Of a DNA stretch of 64,000 nucleotides, positions 22,830 through 33,411 are shown piece after piece. A model generated the notes under the pieces. That model was given only the letters and a program-made list of their open reading frames with translations, made no database searches and was not told where the DNA came from. Position numbers and translations under genes: made by a program. Origin of the DNA: Nymphaea colorata. Taxonomy: Eukaryota; Streptophyta; Magnoliopsida; Nymphaeales; Nymphaeaceae. Location of the stretch: NCBI RefSeq assembly GCF_008831285.2, contig NC_045149.1, forward strand, positions 4,393,500 through 4,457,499, written 5' to 3'. The first letter of the stretch is position 1; the number at the start of each line of letters is the position of its first letter.

Positions 22830-23816
22830 GGATGTCTCTTCAAAGTCTTGTATGTCCTCTTTGTCTATGTCATCTATGAATCCTTGAAGTTTTGCCAGAG
22901 CTATAAATAGTGCATCTACTGGTGGAAGAGTGATGCCACCATATCCCTCTTTCTACTTGTGAGTTTGTGGTGCCTACAATAATTTTCATGCCCATGGCAC
23001 GTCTATAGTGTACAAATTTTATTTTGTCCTCTGCCTAGGGATAGGGTTTTTTCTTTTGATTTATGTCAAAAGTTAATTGGAAGTCTTTACCTACAAGTCC
23101 TATTTGGACTAGGTGAATACTTTTCTTTTCTTTCCAAGAGTTGTTTAGAAGACTGATTAGCTCTGATGTTGCTGAAAAGAATTTTAGGAAAACTATAGAT
23201 TAAGTTGTAAAACCATGATTTCCTAAACTAAATTCTCTTACAGCCTTATCTAATTCTAGGGGTAATAAACTGATTTCCTAAAATGAAGGTGATAAGTAAA
23301 TCATGGCTAGGGAGCCATATTGAAACTATTTTTTAATGAATTTTGGGTTTCAGCCATGTAAACAAAGGATCATGTGATAGATTCCAGAACAGTCAGTAAC
23401 ATACTCTTCATTTGGGCCTTCCACTAGCAACTACTGTAGTTCAGCCAAGGTTTGAAAATATCTGCTAATAGTTTCTGAAATTGGAATAATTTCGTTACGT
23501 GTTTGAAAGATGGGTTTCGTAGGCGTGTTAGTGTTAGAAACTGCTTTCGCAGTAAGCTGACTTTCTAAGGTTCCTGCCTCTTATGCACATTTCCCTCTTT
23601 CATATGAAAGTTGGATTTTTTGGGTCATGATGACACTTGTTTTGAACAATGTAGCCCATTTGTCTCAATTGTTCGTAGGAGATCTAAAGCTTCATCCAGC
23701 CTTTTAGTCTTTTAAGAGTGTTAACTAAGTACTTTTATTACTCACTTCTATTGTTCTTTATAGAAACCGAATAGCATGTCTATTGCTTTTGAAAGTTCTT
23801 CTGCAATGCTATCCAT
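22830..23816 (-). pseudogene. Pararetrovirus second ORF, decayed copy
   Basis: This is a minus-strand copy of the ORF at 25330-26382, heavily broken. Its start (ATG at 23816-23814) again overlaps the RNase H stop in the pattern ATGGATAG. See the better copy for domain comments. Confidence 0.6.
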
Positions 23817-24200
23817 TCTATATTGATAGGAGGCGAGAGAGGATGTCTGCAATGTTGTTATCCTTTCCTTTGATATGGTCAAAGGTGATTTGAGTTGAGT
23901 AAGTAGATACAGTATATTTGAAATTCAACCACCGTCTTGCAGAAGACTTTTTCCTCTCTCATGTAATTGAGCATGAAACTTTACAATAGCATCACAGTCA
24001 ATTCAAATGGAGATTTTTTTTCAAAGTATAAATAATTCAAAGGATTTCAAGACATAAGAAATAGCTAATAATTCAATGTCTATTGAGGAAATGTTTCTCT
24101 TTTCCATAAATTTTTTTGATGAATAATGACATATTTCTTCAGCTGCTTTTGACTCATATTTGGAGGATTTAGCTAATAAAATTGTGCCTCACTCATATTA
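23817..24200 (-). pseudogene. Pararetrovirus RNase H remnant, copy 1
   Basis: This is the reverse complement of sequence at 26385-26760 with many changes. It carries the RNase H block that ends in the basic stretch before the second ORF. It includes the ELLAIxYALKSFE-type motif in broken frames. Confidence 0.65.
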
Positions 24201-24204
24201 TTAT

Positions 24205-24405
24205 TACACAACTATTTTTTAAAATTCTTATAACAATGAAATAGGAGAAAAACTTTTCAAAAAAATTCTTGGAGAATTAGGCCAAGAAATTGTTAAGGGA
24301 TGGCCTGAATATCCCCAAATAAATCAACTCCTAAAAATATCTCAAAATATTGCTTATAGAATAGGCTATATATGTAAATGCCTAGAAAAGAAAATTATGC
24401 ACCAC
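24205..24405 (+). pseudogene. Short capsid-like viral fragment
   Basis: A plus-strand open stretch contains KLFKKILGELGQEIVKGWPE and ends IGYICKCLEKK. This is reminiscent of the capsid domain of pararetroviruses, but I am not certain. It abuts, in opposite orientation, the viral leader at 24406, exactly where the primer-binding site should be. Confidence 0.4.
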
Positions 24406-24840
24406 TATATTTAGAAGTAAAAGCTTTTGTCGAACAACATATCACCAACTGTAAAATCCCCTTGCCTCTTTATTGATCTTGATTAAACCTAATAACTGTG
24501 TTGGGCCTTTTCCCGATGGCTTATGTGTCAGCCTGGTTGGTACTTCATTCCTTGACACTTCAGTTATTACAAGAATAGAAACACTAATAGACGAGGTACA
24601 GCAAGTCATAGAAAGTAGTAAGAACCGACAAGCATATGGAAATACAAAAAGCTTTTAGAAATAAATACAGAACGACTTACATGATGAGCATTCCTTTACT
24701 GATCTTTAAAAGAGTACATCCTCTCTTCTAAGGGAGGTTCTTTTCTTAGCCTCTAGCTGGTACCATTTCTTTTCTTAGGAATATATCATGAAAGCTGTAA
24801 CAGGAAGGAAGGAAGGAAAGGGAAAGTTTCTTTTTCTAAC
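24406..24840 (-). other. Pararetrovirus leader, copy 2
   Basis: The minus strand contains the leader, including the poly(A)-type signal AATAAAGGAATGCTC near 24685-24700. It ends at the motif that elsewhere precedes the primer-binding site, but that site is missing here. Confidence 0.65.
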
Positions 24841-25329
24841 CACAAGTGTCGGCAAATGGTTTTCACCTCCTCCCCTTCCAAATTCAGAGCAAGGATTTTA
24901 TAAAGGTTTCCAAAGTCTAGAGAAGCTTGTCCTTTACTTCAAAATAATCTTATCCACAGTTTTTTTACTTTTGGCAGTAGTGAGTGAAGGGATAAGATTC
25001 TTTTATTAGTGGATGCTATGCCATATGTGATAGAGCATGCTTTGATTTTTCTGACAAAACATATTTCGATTGAGTGGCCCCTTAAAAGGAACCACTTTCT
25101 TTTTTGTCTTTCACATGGTACTGACTTTCAGTAGAGTGATTTTTAAAAGAACCACTTCTTTTATTGTTCACATGGACATATTGTTCAAAAAGGAATCAGA
25201 TTCTCTCTTGTAATGTGGTCTCAGTGGTGTACATGGAAAGATGGGTTGTCCTCTTCCACGTGCCACTGTCACTCTTCTTACTGTAGAAGTTTTTAGTCCT
25301 TTGCTTTCTTTTGTTGCCATTTTCCTTCA
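24841..25329 (-). promoter_or_regulatory. Pararetrovirus promoter region, copy 2
   Basis: This lies between the second ORF (upstream) and the leader (downstream), the place of the genome-length RNA promoter in Caulimoviridae. The TATA box is at 24896-24902 (minus TATAAAA). The same region recurs at 21241-21690, 22421-22829 and 31020-31500. Confidence 0.65.
24896..24902 (-). promoter_or_regulatory. Pararetrovirus TATA box, copy 2
   Basis: The minus strand reads TTTATAAAATCC in the same context as the other copies. Confidence 0.6.
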
Positions 25330-26382
25330 TCATGCGTAGCAAGTGCCTGCTTGGTGCTTTATGAAGTGGAAATAGGCTTTGGTTGTATCTTCAGAGTCTT
25401 TTATATTCCCTTTGTCTATGCGATCTATGAATCCTTGAAGTTTTGCAAGAACAGTGGTATCTTTCTTTTTGTGTGAAATGTAAATAGCACATCTATTGGT
25501 AGAAGAGTGATGACACCGTATCTCTCTTTTTGCTTGTGATTTAGAAGTGTTTACAATAATTTTCATACCCAAGGCACGTCTGTAGTGCACAAACTTTATT
25601 TTGTCCTCTATCTACGGATAGGGTTTTTGCTTTTGATTTATGTCAAAAATCAAATGGAAGTCTTTACCTACTAGTCTTCTCTGGACTAGGTTAATACTTT
25701 TCTTTCCTTCCAAGAGTCATCTGGAAGACTAACTAGTTCTGGAGCTAAAAGAATTTTTGAAAGACCATATATTTAGCTATAAAACCAAGATTTCATAAAG
25801 TAAACTCTCTTACAGCATTATCTAATTTTGGGGGTAATAAACTGATTTCCTCAAATGAAGGGGATAAGTAAAGCATGGCTAAGGAGCCATATTGAAACCA
25901 TTTTTTGAATAAATTTTGGCTTTCAACCTTGTAAATAAAGGATCTTGGGATAGATTCTGGAATAGTCAGTAAGATACTCTTCATTTGGGCCTTCTAGTGG
26001 CAAGTGGTGTAGTTCGGCTAAGGTTTGAAAATATCTGCTAATAATTTCTAGAATTTGAATGATTCGTCAAAGACTTTTGAGAGATGAGTTTTTTGTAGGC
26101 ATGTTAGAAACTGCTTTCATAGTAAGCTGACTTTCTGAGGTTCTTTCCCCTTGTACACATTTCCCTCTTTCATATGAAAGCTGAGTTTTTTGGGTCATGA
26201 TGACACATGTTTTGGACATTGTAGCCCATTTTGTCTCCACCATTTTTAGGATATCTACAACTCCATCCAGCCTTTTAGTTAGTTCAGAGTGTTGATCAAG
26301 TACTTTTACTACCAACTTTTGTTGTTCTTTGCATAAACCACATGTTGATTGCTTTTGAAAGTTCTTCTGCCATGCTATCCAT
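25330..26382 (-). pseudogene. Pararetrovirus second ORF (possible transactivator-like)
   Basis: This is the longest copy of an ORF lying between RNase H and the promoter. The start at 26382 overlaps the RNase H stop (26377-26375) as ATGGATAG. Open parts are 26067-26315 (N-terminal, heptad-like, KVLDQHSELTKRLD), 25793-25984 (FKKWFQYGSLAMLYL then SFEEISLLPPKLD) and 25330-25590 (basic, with YISHKKKDTT and LAKLQGFIDRID). Breaks separate them. By position it matches the inclusion-body/transactivator gene of caulimoviruses, or the ORF2 of unknown function seen in other endogenous members. The protein itself I cannot assign firmly. Confidence 0.5.
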
Positions 26383-26790
26383 TTTGTATTGATCGGAGGT
26401 GAGAGTGGGTGTCGGTAATGTTGTTATGCTTTCTTTTGATATGATCAAAGGTTCTTTGAGTCAAGTAAGTTGATACAATATCTCTAAAATTCAACCATCG
26501 TCTTGCAAAAGACTTTTTTCCTGTCTCATGTAATTGAGCATGAAACTTCACAATAGCTTCACAGTTAGTTTGAATGGAGAATTGTTTTTGAAGTATTAAT
26601 TCAAAGGATTTCAAGGCATAACAAATAGCTAATAATTCAATGTCTATTCAGGAAATGTTTCCATTTTCCATAAATTTTTCTGATAATTAACGACATACTT
26701 CTTTGGTTACTTTTGAATTGTATTTGAAGGGGTTAGCTAATAAAACTACGCCCCACCTAAGATGTGACCCGTTTGTTTGGACTATTAGAT
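26375..26790 (-). pseudogene. Pararetrovirus RNase H
   Basis: The minus strand reads IELLAICYALKSFELILQKQ followed by TNCEAIVKFHAQL and ARRWLNFRDIVS, the C-terminal RNase H block of Caulimoviridae polyproteins. 26375-26614 is open. The segment towards the reverse transcriptase, 26790-26975, is degraded. It would remove the RNA strand during reverse transcription in a live virus. Confidence 0.8.
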
Positions 26791-26974
26791 AGTCTGAACT
26801 AAGTGGTAGTCTGAGGGGTTTTAGTTGACTGCAATTGTTTAATCTTTTTTACTTGTTTTATATCTTTTTTATTAAAGAATATAACTCCATTAGGCCTTAA
26901 CTTAGTATAAGAACAACAACTAGATGGTGTAGTTGAAGGATATATGGCATAACGTAGTTTAGAATGCCTAGGAA

Positions 26975-27640
26975 CTATTGGAGCACCTTTTTATATGCTA
27001 ATTTGTCTGACAATTCTTTGATAATTGTGTTTATAATGTGAGTTTGAGGATTTTTGTGTCCATTTCTAATTTCTGTCCCAAGGAATTTGATATGGGTTTG
27101 GAATAATTCCATTTTTTTTCTTTGAAATAATAATACCACGCTCTTCAAAAGTTTCAAAGATTTTTTTAAAATGTTTAATATGTTTGTTTTTGGTCTAGAA
27201 AAAACAAGAATATCATCTACATAAATGATGGAAAAATCTTTGCATTTTTCTAGTGCATTATCCATTTTTCTTTGACAAACACTCTGTGGTTTTTTTAGGC
27301 CAAAAGGCATTACTAACCATTCATAGTGACCTTTTGGACATGTAAAAGTTGTTTGTTCTATGGATTTGTCATCCATTTTTACTTGTGAAAACCTGCTTTT
27401 GTAGTCAAATTTTAGAAAATATCTTTTGTCTTGTATCCTTTGGATTAAGGTGTCTTTGTTGGGGATGTTATATCCATCATCACTGGTATTGTCATTTAGT
27501 CTTCTATAATTGATAACCATTGTAGTTTTTTCACGAACATGTTCAGAATGCTTGTTAAGAATAAAGGTAGAGGAACAATGAGCATTTGTACTCATACGAG
27601 TAACCTTTAGCTTAAGTAATTTTGTAGTATGTTCTTTCAT
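26975..27640 (-). pseudogene. Pararetrovirus reverse transcriptase
   Basis: This is an uninterrupted 221-codon frame. Motifs in order: VINYRRLNDNT (residues 43-53), FLKFDYKSRFSQVKM (about 75-89), FTCPKGHYEWLVMPFGLK (about 98-115), and the catalytic YVDDILVFS (140-148). The wording and spacing fit Caulimoviridae reverse transcriptases more closely than Ty3/gypsy ones. Context supports this, with movement protein and protease upstream, and RNase H, a second ORF and a promoter downstream, on one strand. It stops at 26975 and neighbouring domains are broken, so it is not functional as a polyprotein. Confidence 0.85.
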
Positions 27641-28500
27641 ATATCTTTCTTCTTCACAAGAATGTTTTATATCTTCTGTTTCAATCCTTAAGTCTGGATT
27701 TACTATGTCTACTTTACAAATTATCTTATTTTTCTCCCAATGTCTCTGAGGGTTTTCTGCTAGAATTTCTAGTTTCGAGAGTTTGGAGATAATATCATCT
27801 AGTTCAAGGTAACTAGAATTAATGCCAATTTGGTAGAGAAAATTTATTATTCTTTTATTGTCTCAAAGATATTTAGGTTGTTCAAACCCGCAAAGGTCTA
27901 TGTCTGTTAGCCCTTCATAAGAAGGAATCAGATATTTTACTTCACTTTCTACAAAGGTAGAGAGGTATTGATTATCTAGTAATGTTTGGCATACGAAATT
28001 TTGATGTTTTGTTTGCAGTGCAATCTTGACCTATTAAGCAATTTGTAGGTGTTATTGTTTTTTTTTTTTTGGGGTGTCCCACCATGCTTTGCAGGTGCAA
28101 AAGATAGAGTAAAAATAGGGGGAATGTAATCTACATTAAAGGTGATATAAGGATCTCTGAGGAGTTGCATTCCATGTTTTGAAATAACTATAACTTCTTG
28201 GCATCCTTTAAGAAAAGATAGTCCAATAATAAAATATGTGGGATGAATATCTAAATCTCTAACATAAATTTTTGGGCAATCAATAGGTTGGGTTAATTGT
28301 CCTTCTATGGTTACATGTTGGAGACTAACATGTTCTTTTGGGATGTATTCAGAATAAGAAATTTTTATTCCTGCCATTGTTTCTGCCAGGATCAGCTTTT
28401 CCATTTGTTTTATATATTTTGGAACTACAAGGGATTAATCTGGAATGGTAGTCATATATCTTGTGTCAATTAAGGCATGGGTATCAATAATAGTTAGTTA
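27641..28500 (-). pseudogene. Pararetrovirus aspartic protease and linker
   Basis: The protease motif appears near 28460-28490 as ALIDTRYMTT, where the usual DTG(A/S) glycine is Arg, directly before a stop. 27976-28404 is open and carries the rest of the protease fold, including IDCPKIYVRDLDIHPTYFII and GLSFLKGCQEVIV. 27641-27975 links it to the reverse transcriptase with one stop. The Gly-to-Arg change would disable proteolysis. Confidence 0.7.
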
Positions 28501-28750
28501 TTTTACACTGTAACATTAATTGGTGAAGGAATTTTTTTTATTCTTCTTTGTGAAGAAAGCCTATTAGATCTTTTGTATTAACTTCTTTATGCATTAAAGC
28601 AAAAGAAGGAGTTTTCTTTACTATTTGTTTGTGTAAATCTTTAATTTGTTCTTGATTTTTTGTTATGAGATTCTCTATTTCCTCTTTATAATTTTCTAAT
28701 CTTCTAACTTTTTTCCCTAGGCTAATTTCATCTATTTTTCTCTATTTTTT
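28501..28750 (-). pseudogene. Pararetrovirus coiled-coil linker
   Basis: The minus strand encodes a charged heptad-like stretch (LGKKVRRLENYKEEIENLIT, then KNQEQIKDLHKQI). It lies between movement protein and protease, where capsid sequence would be expected but is absent. A deletion of capsid is therefore likely in this copy. Confidence 0.55.
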
Positions 28751-29359
28751 GTATGATCTTGAATTGGCAATTCGATATTTGGTTCTAGAATATTTAAGCG
28801 GAGTCTACAGACTTTTGTGCGATAGAGGATACATTTCAGCTCCTTTGTTTAGATTTATTTCCATTGCTCTTAACTTTGTCTTAGCAGCTTTTTGGAAACA
28901 TTTATCTAAAACTATGACAAAGCATTTTCCTCCTGTATTTCTCCTATGAAGAGGTCTGATTTTTACTACAATTAAACCTAGGTGTTTAAGGCCATATCCA
29001 TGGCTATTAGGTATTCTAATACATTCACTACTAAGCAAAGGTATGGTATCTGTCTGATTTTCTAGAATAGATATTGCAAGTTCTCTATTGTAAGTATATT
29101 TGCCTTATAATGTTCTCCACTCATTATGGTGGTAGAGGATTTCAGGGTTTATGACCTGCTTAAGTCCTCTTTCTTGCAGATTTTCTGGAATTTCTGCATG
29201 TTCTTCTAGTTCTAGGTTATGATTATTAGATGAAGCTCTCTCATCTCCTTCAAAATGTTTCACGTAAAAGGAAAGGTGAGACCCATTTCCCAAAGTGGGA
29301 GTTTTTCGTAAAGTACAAGATCTTCCTATAAAGGGTGAAATCGTCCTAGTTTCACTCAT
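28751..29359 (-). pseudogene. Pararetrovirus movement protein
   Basis: 29105-29359 is an open N-terminal part starting about 64 bases after the primer-binding site. After a stop, 28805-29038 carries KHLGLIVVKIRPLHRRN and an MEINLNKGAEMY tail, resembling the core of the 30K-type movement proteins that enlarge plasmodesmata. The position first after the priming site fits Caulimoviridae. The assignment rests on motif and order. Confidence 0.6.
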
Positions 29360-29422
29360 TGGGTAATCATGCCTCTATTCATAAGATTGGATTATAATCT
29401 TTTAAAAGATCAATAGGAATTT

Positions 29423-29436
29423 TGGCTCTGATACCA
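29423..29436 (-). other. Pararetrovirus primer-binding site (normal form)
   Basis: The minus strand reads TGGTATCAGAGCCA, complementary to the 3' end of plant initiator tRNA-Met, where minus-strand DNA synthesis starts. The upstream leader end matches that at 31935-31962. Confidence 0.85.
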
Positions 29437-29469
29437 AATTACGTGCCGCTATATTTAGAACTGAAAGGT

Positions 29470-29640
29470 TTTGTATCATTATGTTTTGAGTTTTCATCTT
29501 TGCTTTTTGATTTTTCATTCTTTGGTTATTCATCTTTTCTTTTGATGAATAGATATGCTTAACACCTAATACATATATGAGCATTAAAGATTTTTACAAA
29601 CACCTCTATATTGGAATACAAAACAAATGATATGAAGATA
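29470..29640 (-). pseudogene. Pararetrovirus pre-capsid fragment
   Basis: This is the reverse complement of 32980-33065 and flanking bases (Lys/Asp-rich segment), joined directly to leader sequence of the minus-strand copy. It is a rearrangement junction. Confidence 0.6.
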
Positions 29641-29921
29641 TGATAGAAGGTGATAACCTTCTAGTCTCAGTTGTTGTTGTTGGCAGACTCGGCAACAATG
29701 ATCAAGTCAAGTAGAATTTAAATATCCAAGGGAAACAACAAATATAAAACATTCTCTTGAAGAAAAAAGAGATATGGAAGAAAATATTACAAAATTACTT
29801 AAGCTAATGGTTATTTGTATGACTACAAGTGTTCATTGTTCCTTTGCCTTTATTGTTAACAAGCATTCTGAAGAGGTTCATGGCAAAACTAGAATGGTCA
29901 TCAATTATAGGAAACTGCAGA
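29641..29921 (+). pseudogene. Viral debris and reverse-transcriptase scrap
   Basis: 29640-29820 resembles leader-type repeats seen at 22150-22220. 29850-29915 matches the N-terminal reverse transcriptase region (MVINYR motif) and then jumps straight into the start of the second ORF, so about 1.2 kb of viral sequence is deleted. Confidence 0.55.
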
Positions 29922-31015
29922 ATGGATAGCATGGCAGAAGAACTTTCAAAAGCAATCGACATGCTAGTCAGTTTCAGCAAAGAACAACAGAAGTTGGTAA
30001 TAAATGCAGTTTCAGCAAAGAACAACAGAAGTTGGTAATAAACGTACTTGATCAACACTCTAAATCGATTAAAAGGGTGGATGAAGCTATAGATCTCCTA
30101 AAAACAGTGGATACAAAATGGGCTACAATGTCCAAACAGGTGTAATCATGACCCAAAAAGCCTAGCTTTCATATGAAAAAGGAAAAGTGTACAAGAGGCA
30201 GGAACCTTAGAAAGTCAGCTTACTATGAAAGTAGCTTTTGACACGCCTACAAAAACTCATCTATCAAAAGTCTTTAACAAAATTATTTAAATTTTAGAAG
30301 TTATTAGCAGATATTTTCAAACTTAGTTGAACTACACCAGTTGCCAGTAGAAGGCCCAAATGAAGAGTATCTTATAGACTTTTTTGGAATCTATCCCCGG
30401 ATCCTTTGTCTACAAGGTTGTAACTTAAAATTCATTAAAAAATGGTTTCAATATGGCACCTTAACTATGATTTACTTATCTCATTCATTTGAGGAAATCA
30501 GTTTATTACCCCCAGAATTAGATGAAGGCTATGAGAGAATTTACTTCAGGAAATCCTGGTTTTACAGCTGAATCTATGGTCTTCCTAAAATTCTTTTCAT
30601 CAACACGGAACTAATCAAAAGCAAAAACCCTATCCTCAGATAACTCTTGGAAAAAATGAAAAGTATTCACCTAGTCCAAATAAGACTTTTATGTAAAGAC
30701 TTCCAATTAACTTTTGACATAAATCAAAAGCAAAAACCCTATCCTCAGATAAAGGACAAAATGAAGTTTGTACACTACAAACGTGCCTTGGGCTTGAAAA
30801 TTATTATAAATACTCCAAATCACAAGCAGAAAGAGGGATATGGTGGCATCACCCTTCCACTAGTAGATATGCTATTTACAGCTCGCACAAAAAGAAAGAT
30901 ACCACTGCACTGGCAAAATTTCAAGGATTCACAGATTGCATAGACAAAGGGGACACACACGACTCTAAAGAACAGCCAAAGCCTATTGCTACCTCATAAA
31001 GCACCAAGCAGGCAC
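29922..31015 (+). pseudogene. Pararetrovirus second ORF, plus-strand copy
   Basis: This is the same ORF as 25330-26382, in the opposite orientation. It starts with the ATGGATAG overlap at 29922. A 38-bp tandem duplication (29971-30046) and later stops break the frame. A second duplication repeats a stretch of about 30 bp at 30607 and 30717. The SFEEISLLPPELDE motif is at 30488-30529, and the basic C-terminal part is at 30750-31010. Confidence 0.55.
29971..30046 (+). repeat. 38-bp tandem duplication in viral ORF
   Basis: Units 29971-30008 and 30009-30046 are nearly identical. 38 is not a multiple of three, so the copy shifts the frame. Confidence 0.85.
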
Positions 31016-31461
31016 TTGCGTGTGGAAGGAAAATGGCAACAGGAGAAAGCAAAGGACTAAAAATTTTTACAGTAAGAAGACCAATAGTAGCACACGGAAG
31101 AGGACAACCGATCTTTCCATGTACTCCACTAAGACCACATTACATGAGAAAATCCTATTCCTCTCCAGAAAATATGTCCATGTGAACAACAAAAGAAAGT
31201 GATTTTTTAAAGACTACCCTGCCGAAAATTGGCACCACGTGGAAGACAAAAAAAAAGTGGTTCCTTTTAAGGGAATACTCAGCCAAAAGATGTTTTGTTA
31301 TAAAAATCAAAGTGCCCTCTATCGTATATGGCAGAGCATCCACTAATAAAAGAATATTATCCCTTAACTCACTATCACCAAAAGTGGAAAAGTTGTGTTA
31401 AGATTATTTTGAAGTAGAGGACATGGAAGCTTCTCTAGAGACTTTGGAAGCCTCTATAAAA
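31016..31461 (+). promoter_or_regulatory. Pararetrovirus promoter region, copy 3
   Basis: This lies between the second ORF and the leader. It ends in the TATA box at 31455-31461 (CTATAAAATCCTCACT), with the most intact flanks of the three copies. It could in principle drive transcription to the right, towards 31490 onwards. Confidence 0.65.
31455..31461 (+). promoter_or_regulatory. Pararetrovirus TATA box, copy 3
   Basis: TATAAAA is followed by TCCTCACTCTGC. The RNA start would be expected near 31485-31490. Confidence 0.65.
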
Positions 31462-31962
31462 TCCTCACTCTGCATCAAGAAGGGGAGGAGGTGAAATCTT
31501 TCACTAAGACTTGTGGGTGGCAAAAGAAACTTTCCCATTTTTTCCTTCCTTTGTTTTACAGCTTTTATGATATATTCCTAAGTGAAGAAATGTTACCCGC
31601 CATAGGCTAAGAAAAGAATGTCTCTCAAAACAGAGGATGTACTCTTTTAAAGATCAATAAAGGAATGCTCACCCTGTAAGTAGTTCTATATTTATTTCTA
31701 AAAGCTTTTTATATTTCCTTATGTTTGTCAGTTCTTACTACTTGCTATGACTTTTTGTACCTCGTCTATTAGTCTCTCTATTCTTGTAATAACTAAAGTG
31801 CCAAGGAATGAAGTACCAACCAGGCTACACATAAGCAATCGGGAAAAGGCCCAACACAATTAGTAGGCTTAATCAAGATCAATAAATAGGCAAGGAGATT
31901 TTACAGTTGGATATATGTTGTTTGATAGAAGCTTTCAGTTCTAAATACAGTGGCGCGTAATT
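31462..31962 (+). other. Pararetrovirus leader with poly(A) signal
   Basis: It carries AATAAA at 31656-31661, about 170-200 bp after the predicted RNA start, the arrangement that gives terminally redundant viral RNA. It ends at the priming site at 31963. The sequence recurs in reverse at 21900-22420 and 24406-24840. Confidence 0.65.
31656..31661 (+). terminator. Viral poly(A) signal AATAAA
   Basis: AATAAA lies in the conserved context CAATAAAGGAATGCTCAC, also present in the minus-strand leader copies. Confidence 0.6.
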
Positions 31963-32020
31963 TGGTATCGAGCCAGGTTTTGATCCTGGAACATGTGGGT
32001 TATGAGCCCACCACGCTTCC
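31963..32020 (-). pseudogene. Initiator tRNA-Met sequence copied beyond the priming site
   Basis: On the plus strand it begins TGGTATC-GAGCCAGG and continues through the T-arm, anticodon stem-loop (GGGTTATGAGCCC) to CACCACGCTTCC. This is the reverse complement of plant initiator tRNA-Met from the CCA end to about the D-arm, with some five changes and one missing base. It sits exactly at the viral priming position and joins capsid sequence at 32021. It is not a tRNA gene: the 5' acceptor half and D-stem are missing and a CCA is encoded. Confidence 0.85.
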
Positions 32021-32786
32021 TTTACTATTATGGTACCCCATTGTTCTATGGTTTGGGGCTATAGTTGGGGATCATGTGCAGCATTGTTAAGTATGTGTCC
32101 ACAATTTATTAATTTTTTGTTATCTACTACATCTAAAGGATAAGGTTTTCCATTTGGTCGATAATCTTTTGTCATGAATTTCATAATAAGGTTTTCTAGG
32201 AGGATATCCATGGTGCTATCGTTCATATATCTTTGTAATTATTGGCCTGCTCGATGCAGATGCATGGGACTCCATATAATTAGTAACAAGGACACCTTAA
32301 AGGGAATAGATTTCAAAAATTGTAACATCAATTTTAATTTCAGAAATTGTATCCTCAATTTCAATTTCTTGGTTTGAGGCTCTAACCATGATATTATTTT
32401 CTTCATCACAATACAGTTATTGGTCTATATTAATTTGATTTAAGGATTATAAGCTTTCCTCAAGTTCAACTAATTGTAAAATATTATCTATTTTGTTCCT
32501 AAATCTTTAGGAAACAATAATTTATTTTCCTGGTTTTAATTTTCCATCTTTATGTTCCGTATCATTGTGTTTTGGGTTTTCATCTTTGCTTTTTTATTTT
32601 TCATCCTTTGGTTGTTCATCTTTTTCTTTGATGAATAGATATTTATGACTTCGTTATGACCTTATTGGTTCAGATGGTTTAACAGTTAGTTTATCTAAGT
32701 TTTTAGTTAACTTTTCATATTCTAATCCATTTTTTGTTTTTCCTAATTCTTTTAAGATTTTATTGTATTTCATTTCTATATCTTCA
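32021..32786 (-). pseudogene. Pararetrovirus pre-capsid/capsid, copy B (minus)
   Basis: This is the reverse complement of the region at 19360-20150 and of 32800-34060 without the TRIM. Frames are broken. It meets its plus-strand counterpart head to head near 32787, with no spacer. Confidence 0.7.
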
Positions 32787-33411
32787 AATCTCACTATCGG
32801 TTTATTATGTCAAGTGTTAAAAAGACTTGAGGATATAGAGATGAAGTACCATAAAATCCTAAAATAAATAAGAAAAATAGAAACTGGATCAGAATATGAT
32901 GAGTTAATTAAAAAATTAAATAAATTAACTATTAAACCATCTCAACCAATAAGGTCTCAATTAAGTCATAAATATCTATTCATCAAACGAAAAGATGAAC
33001 AACCAAAGGATGAAAAATGAAAAAGTAATGTTGAAAGCTCAAAACACAATGATACAGAACATAAAAATGGACAATGAAAACCAGCAAATAAAATCTTGTT
33101 TCTTAATGATTTAGGAATAAAAATAGATAATATTTTATAATTAGTTGAACTTGATGAAAGCTTAAAATCCTTAAATCAAATTAATACAGACCAAGAAATA
33201 TATTATGACGAAGAAAAAAATCAGGGTTAGAGCCTCAAACCAAGAAATTGAAATTGAGGATACAATTTCTACAACCAAAATTGATGATACAATTTCTGAA
33301 ATCTATTCCCTCCAAGGTATCCCTATGAATAATTACATGGAGTCTCATGCATCATCATCGAGCAGGCCAATAGTTACAGAAGAATATATGGAAGATAAAC
33401 ACTATGGATAT

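Noticed and set aside
26975-27640. Ty3/gypsy reverse transcriptase
   Set aside because: Motif wording, lack of an integrase, and the order movement protein, protease, reverse transcriptase, RNase H, second ORF, promoter all favour Caulimoviridae. A phylogeny would settle it.
31963-32020. A functional initiator tRNA-Met gene
   Set aside because: The 5' acceptor strand and D-stem are absent, a CCA end is encoded, and the flanks are viral on both sides.
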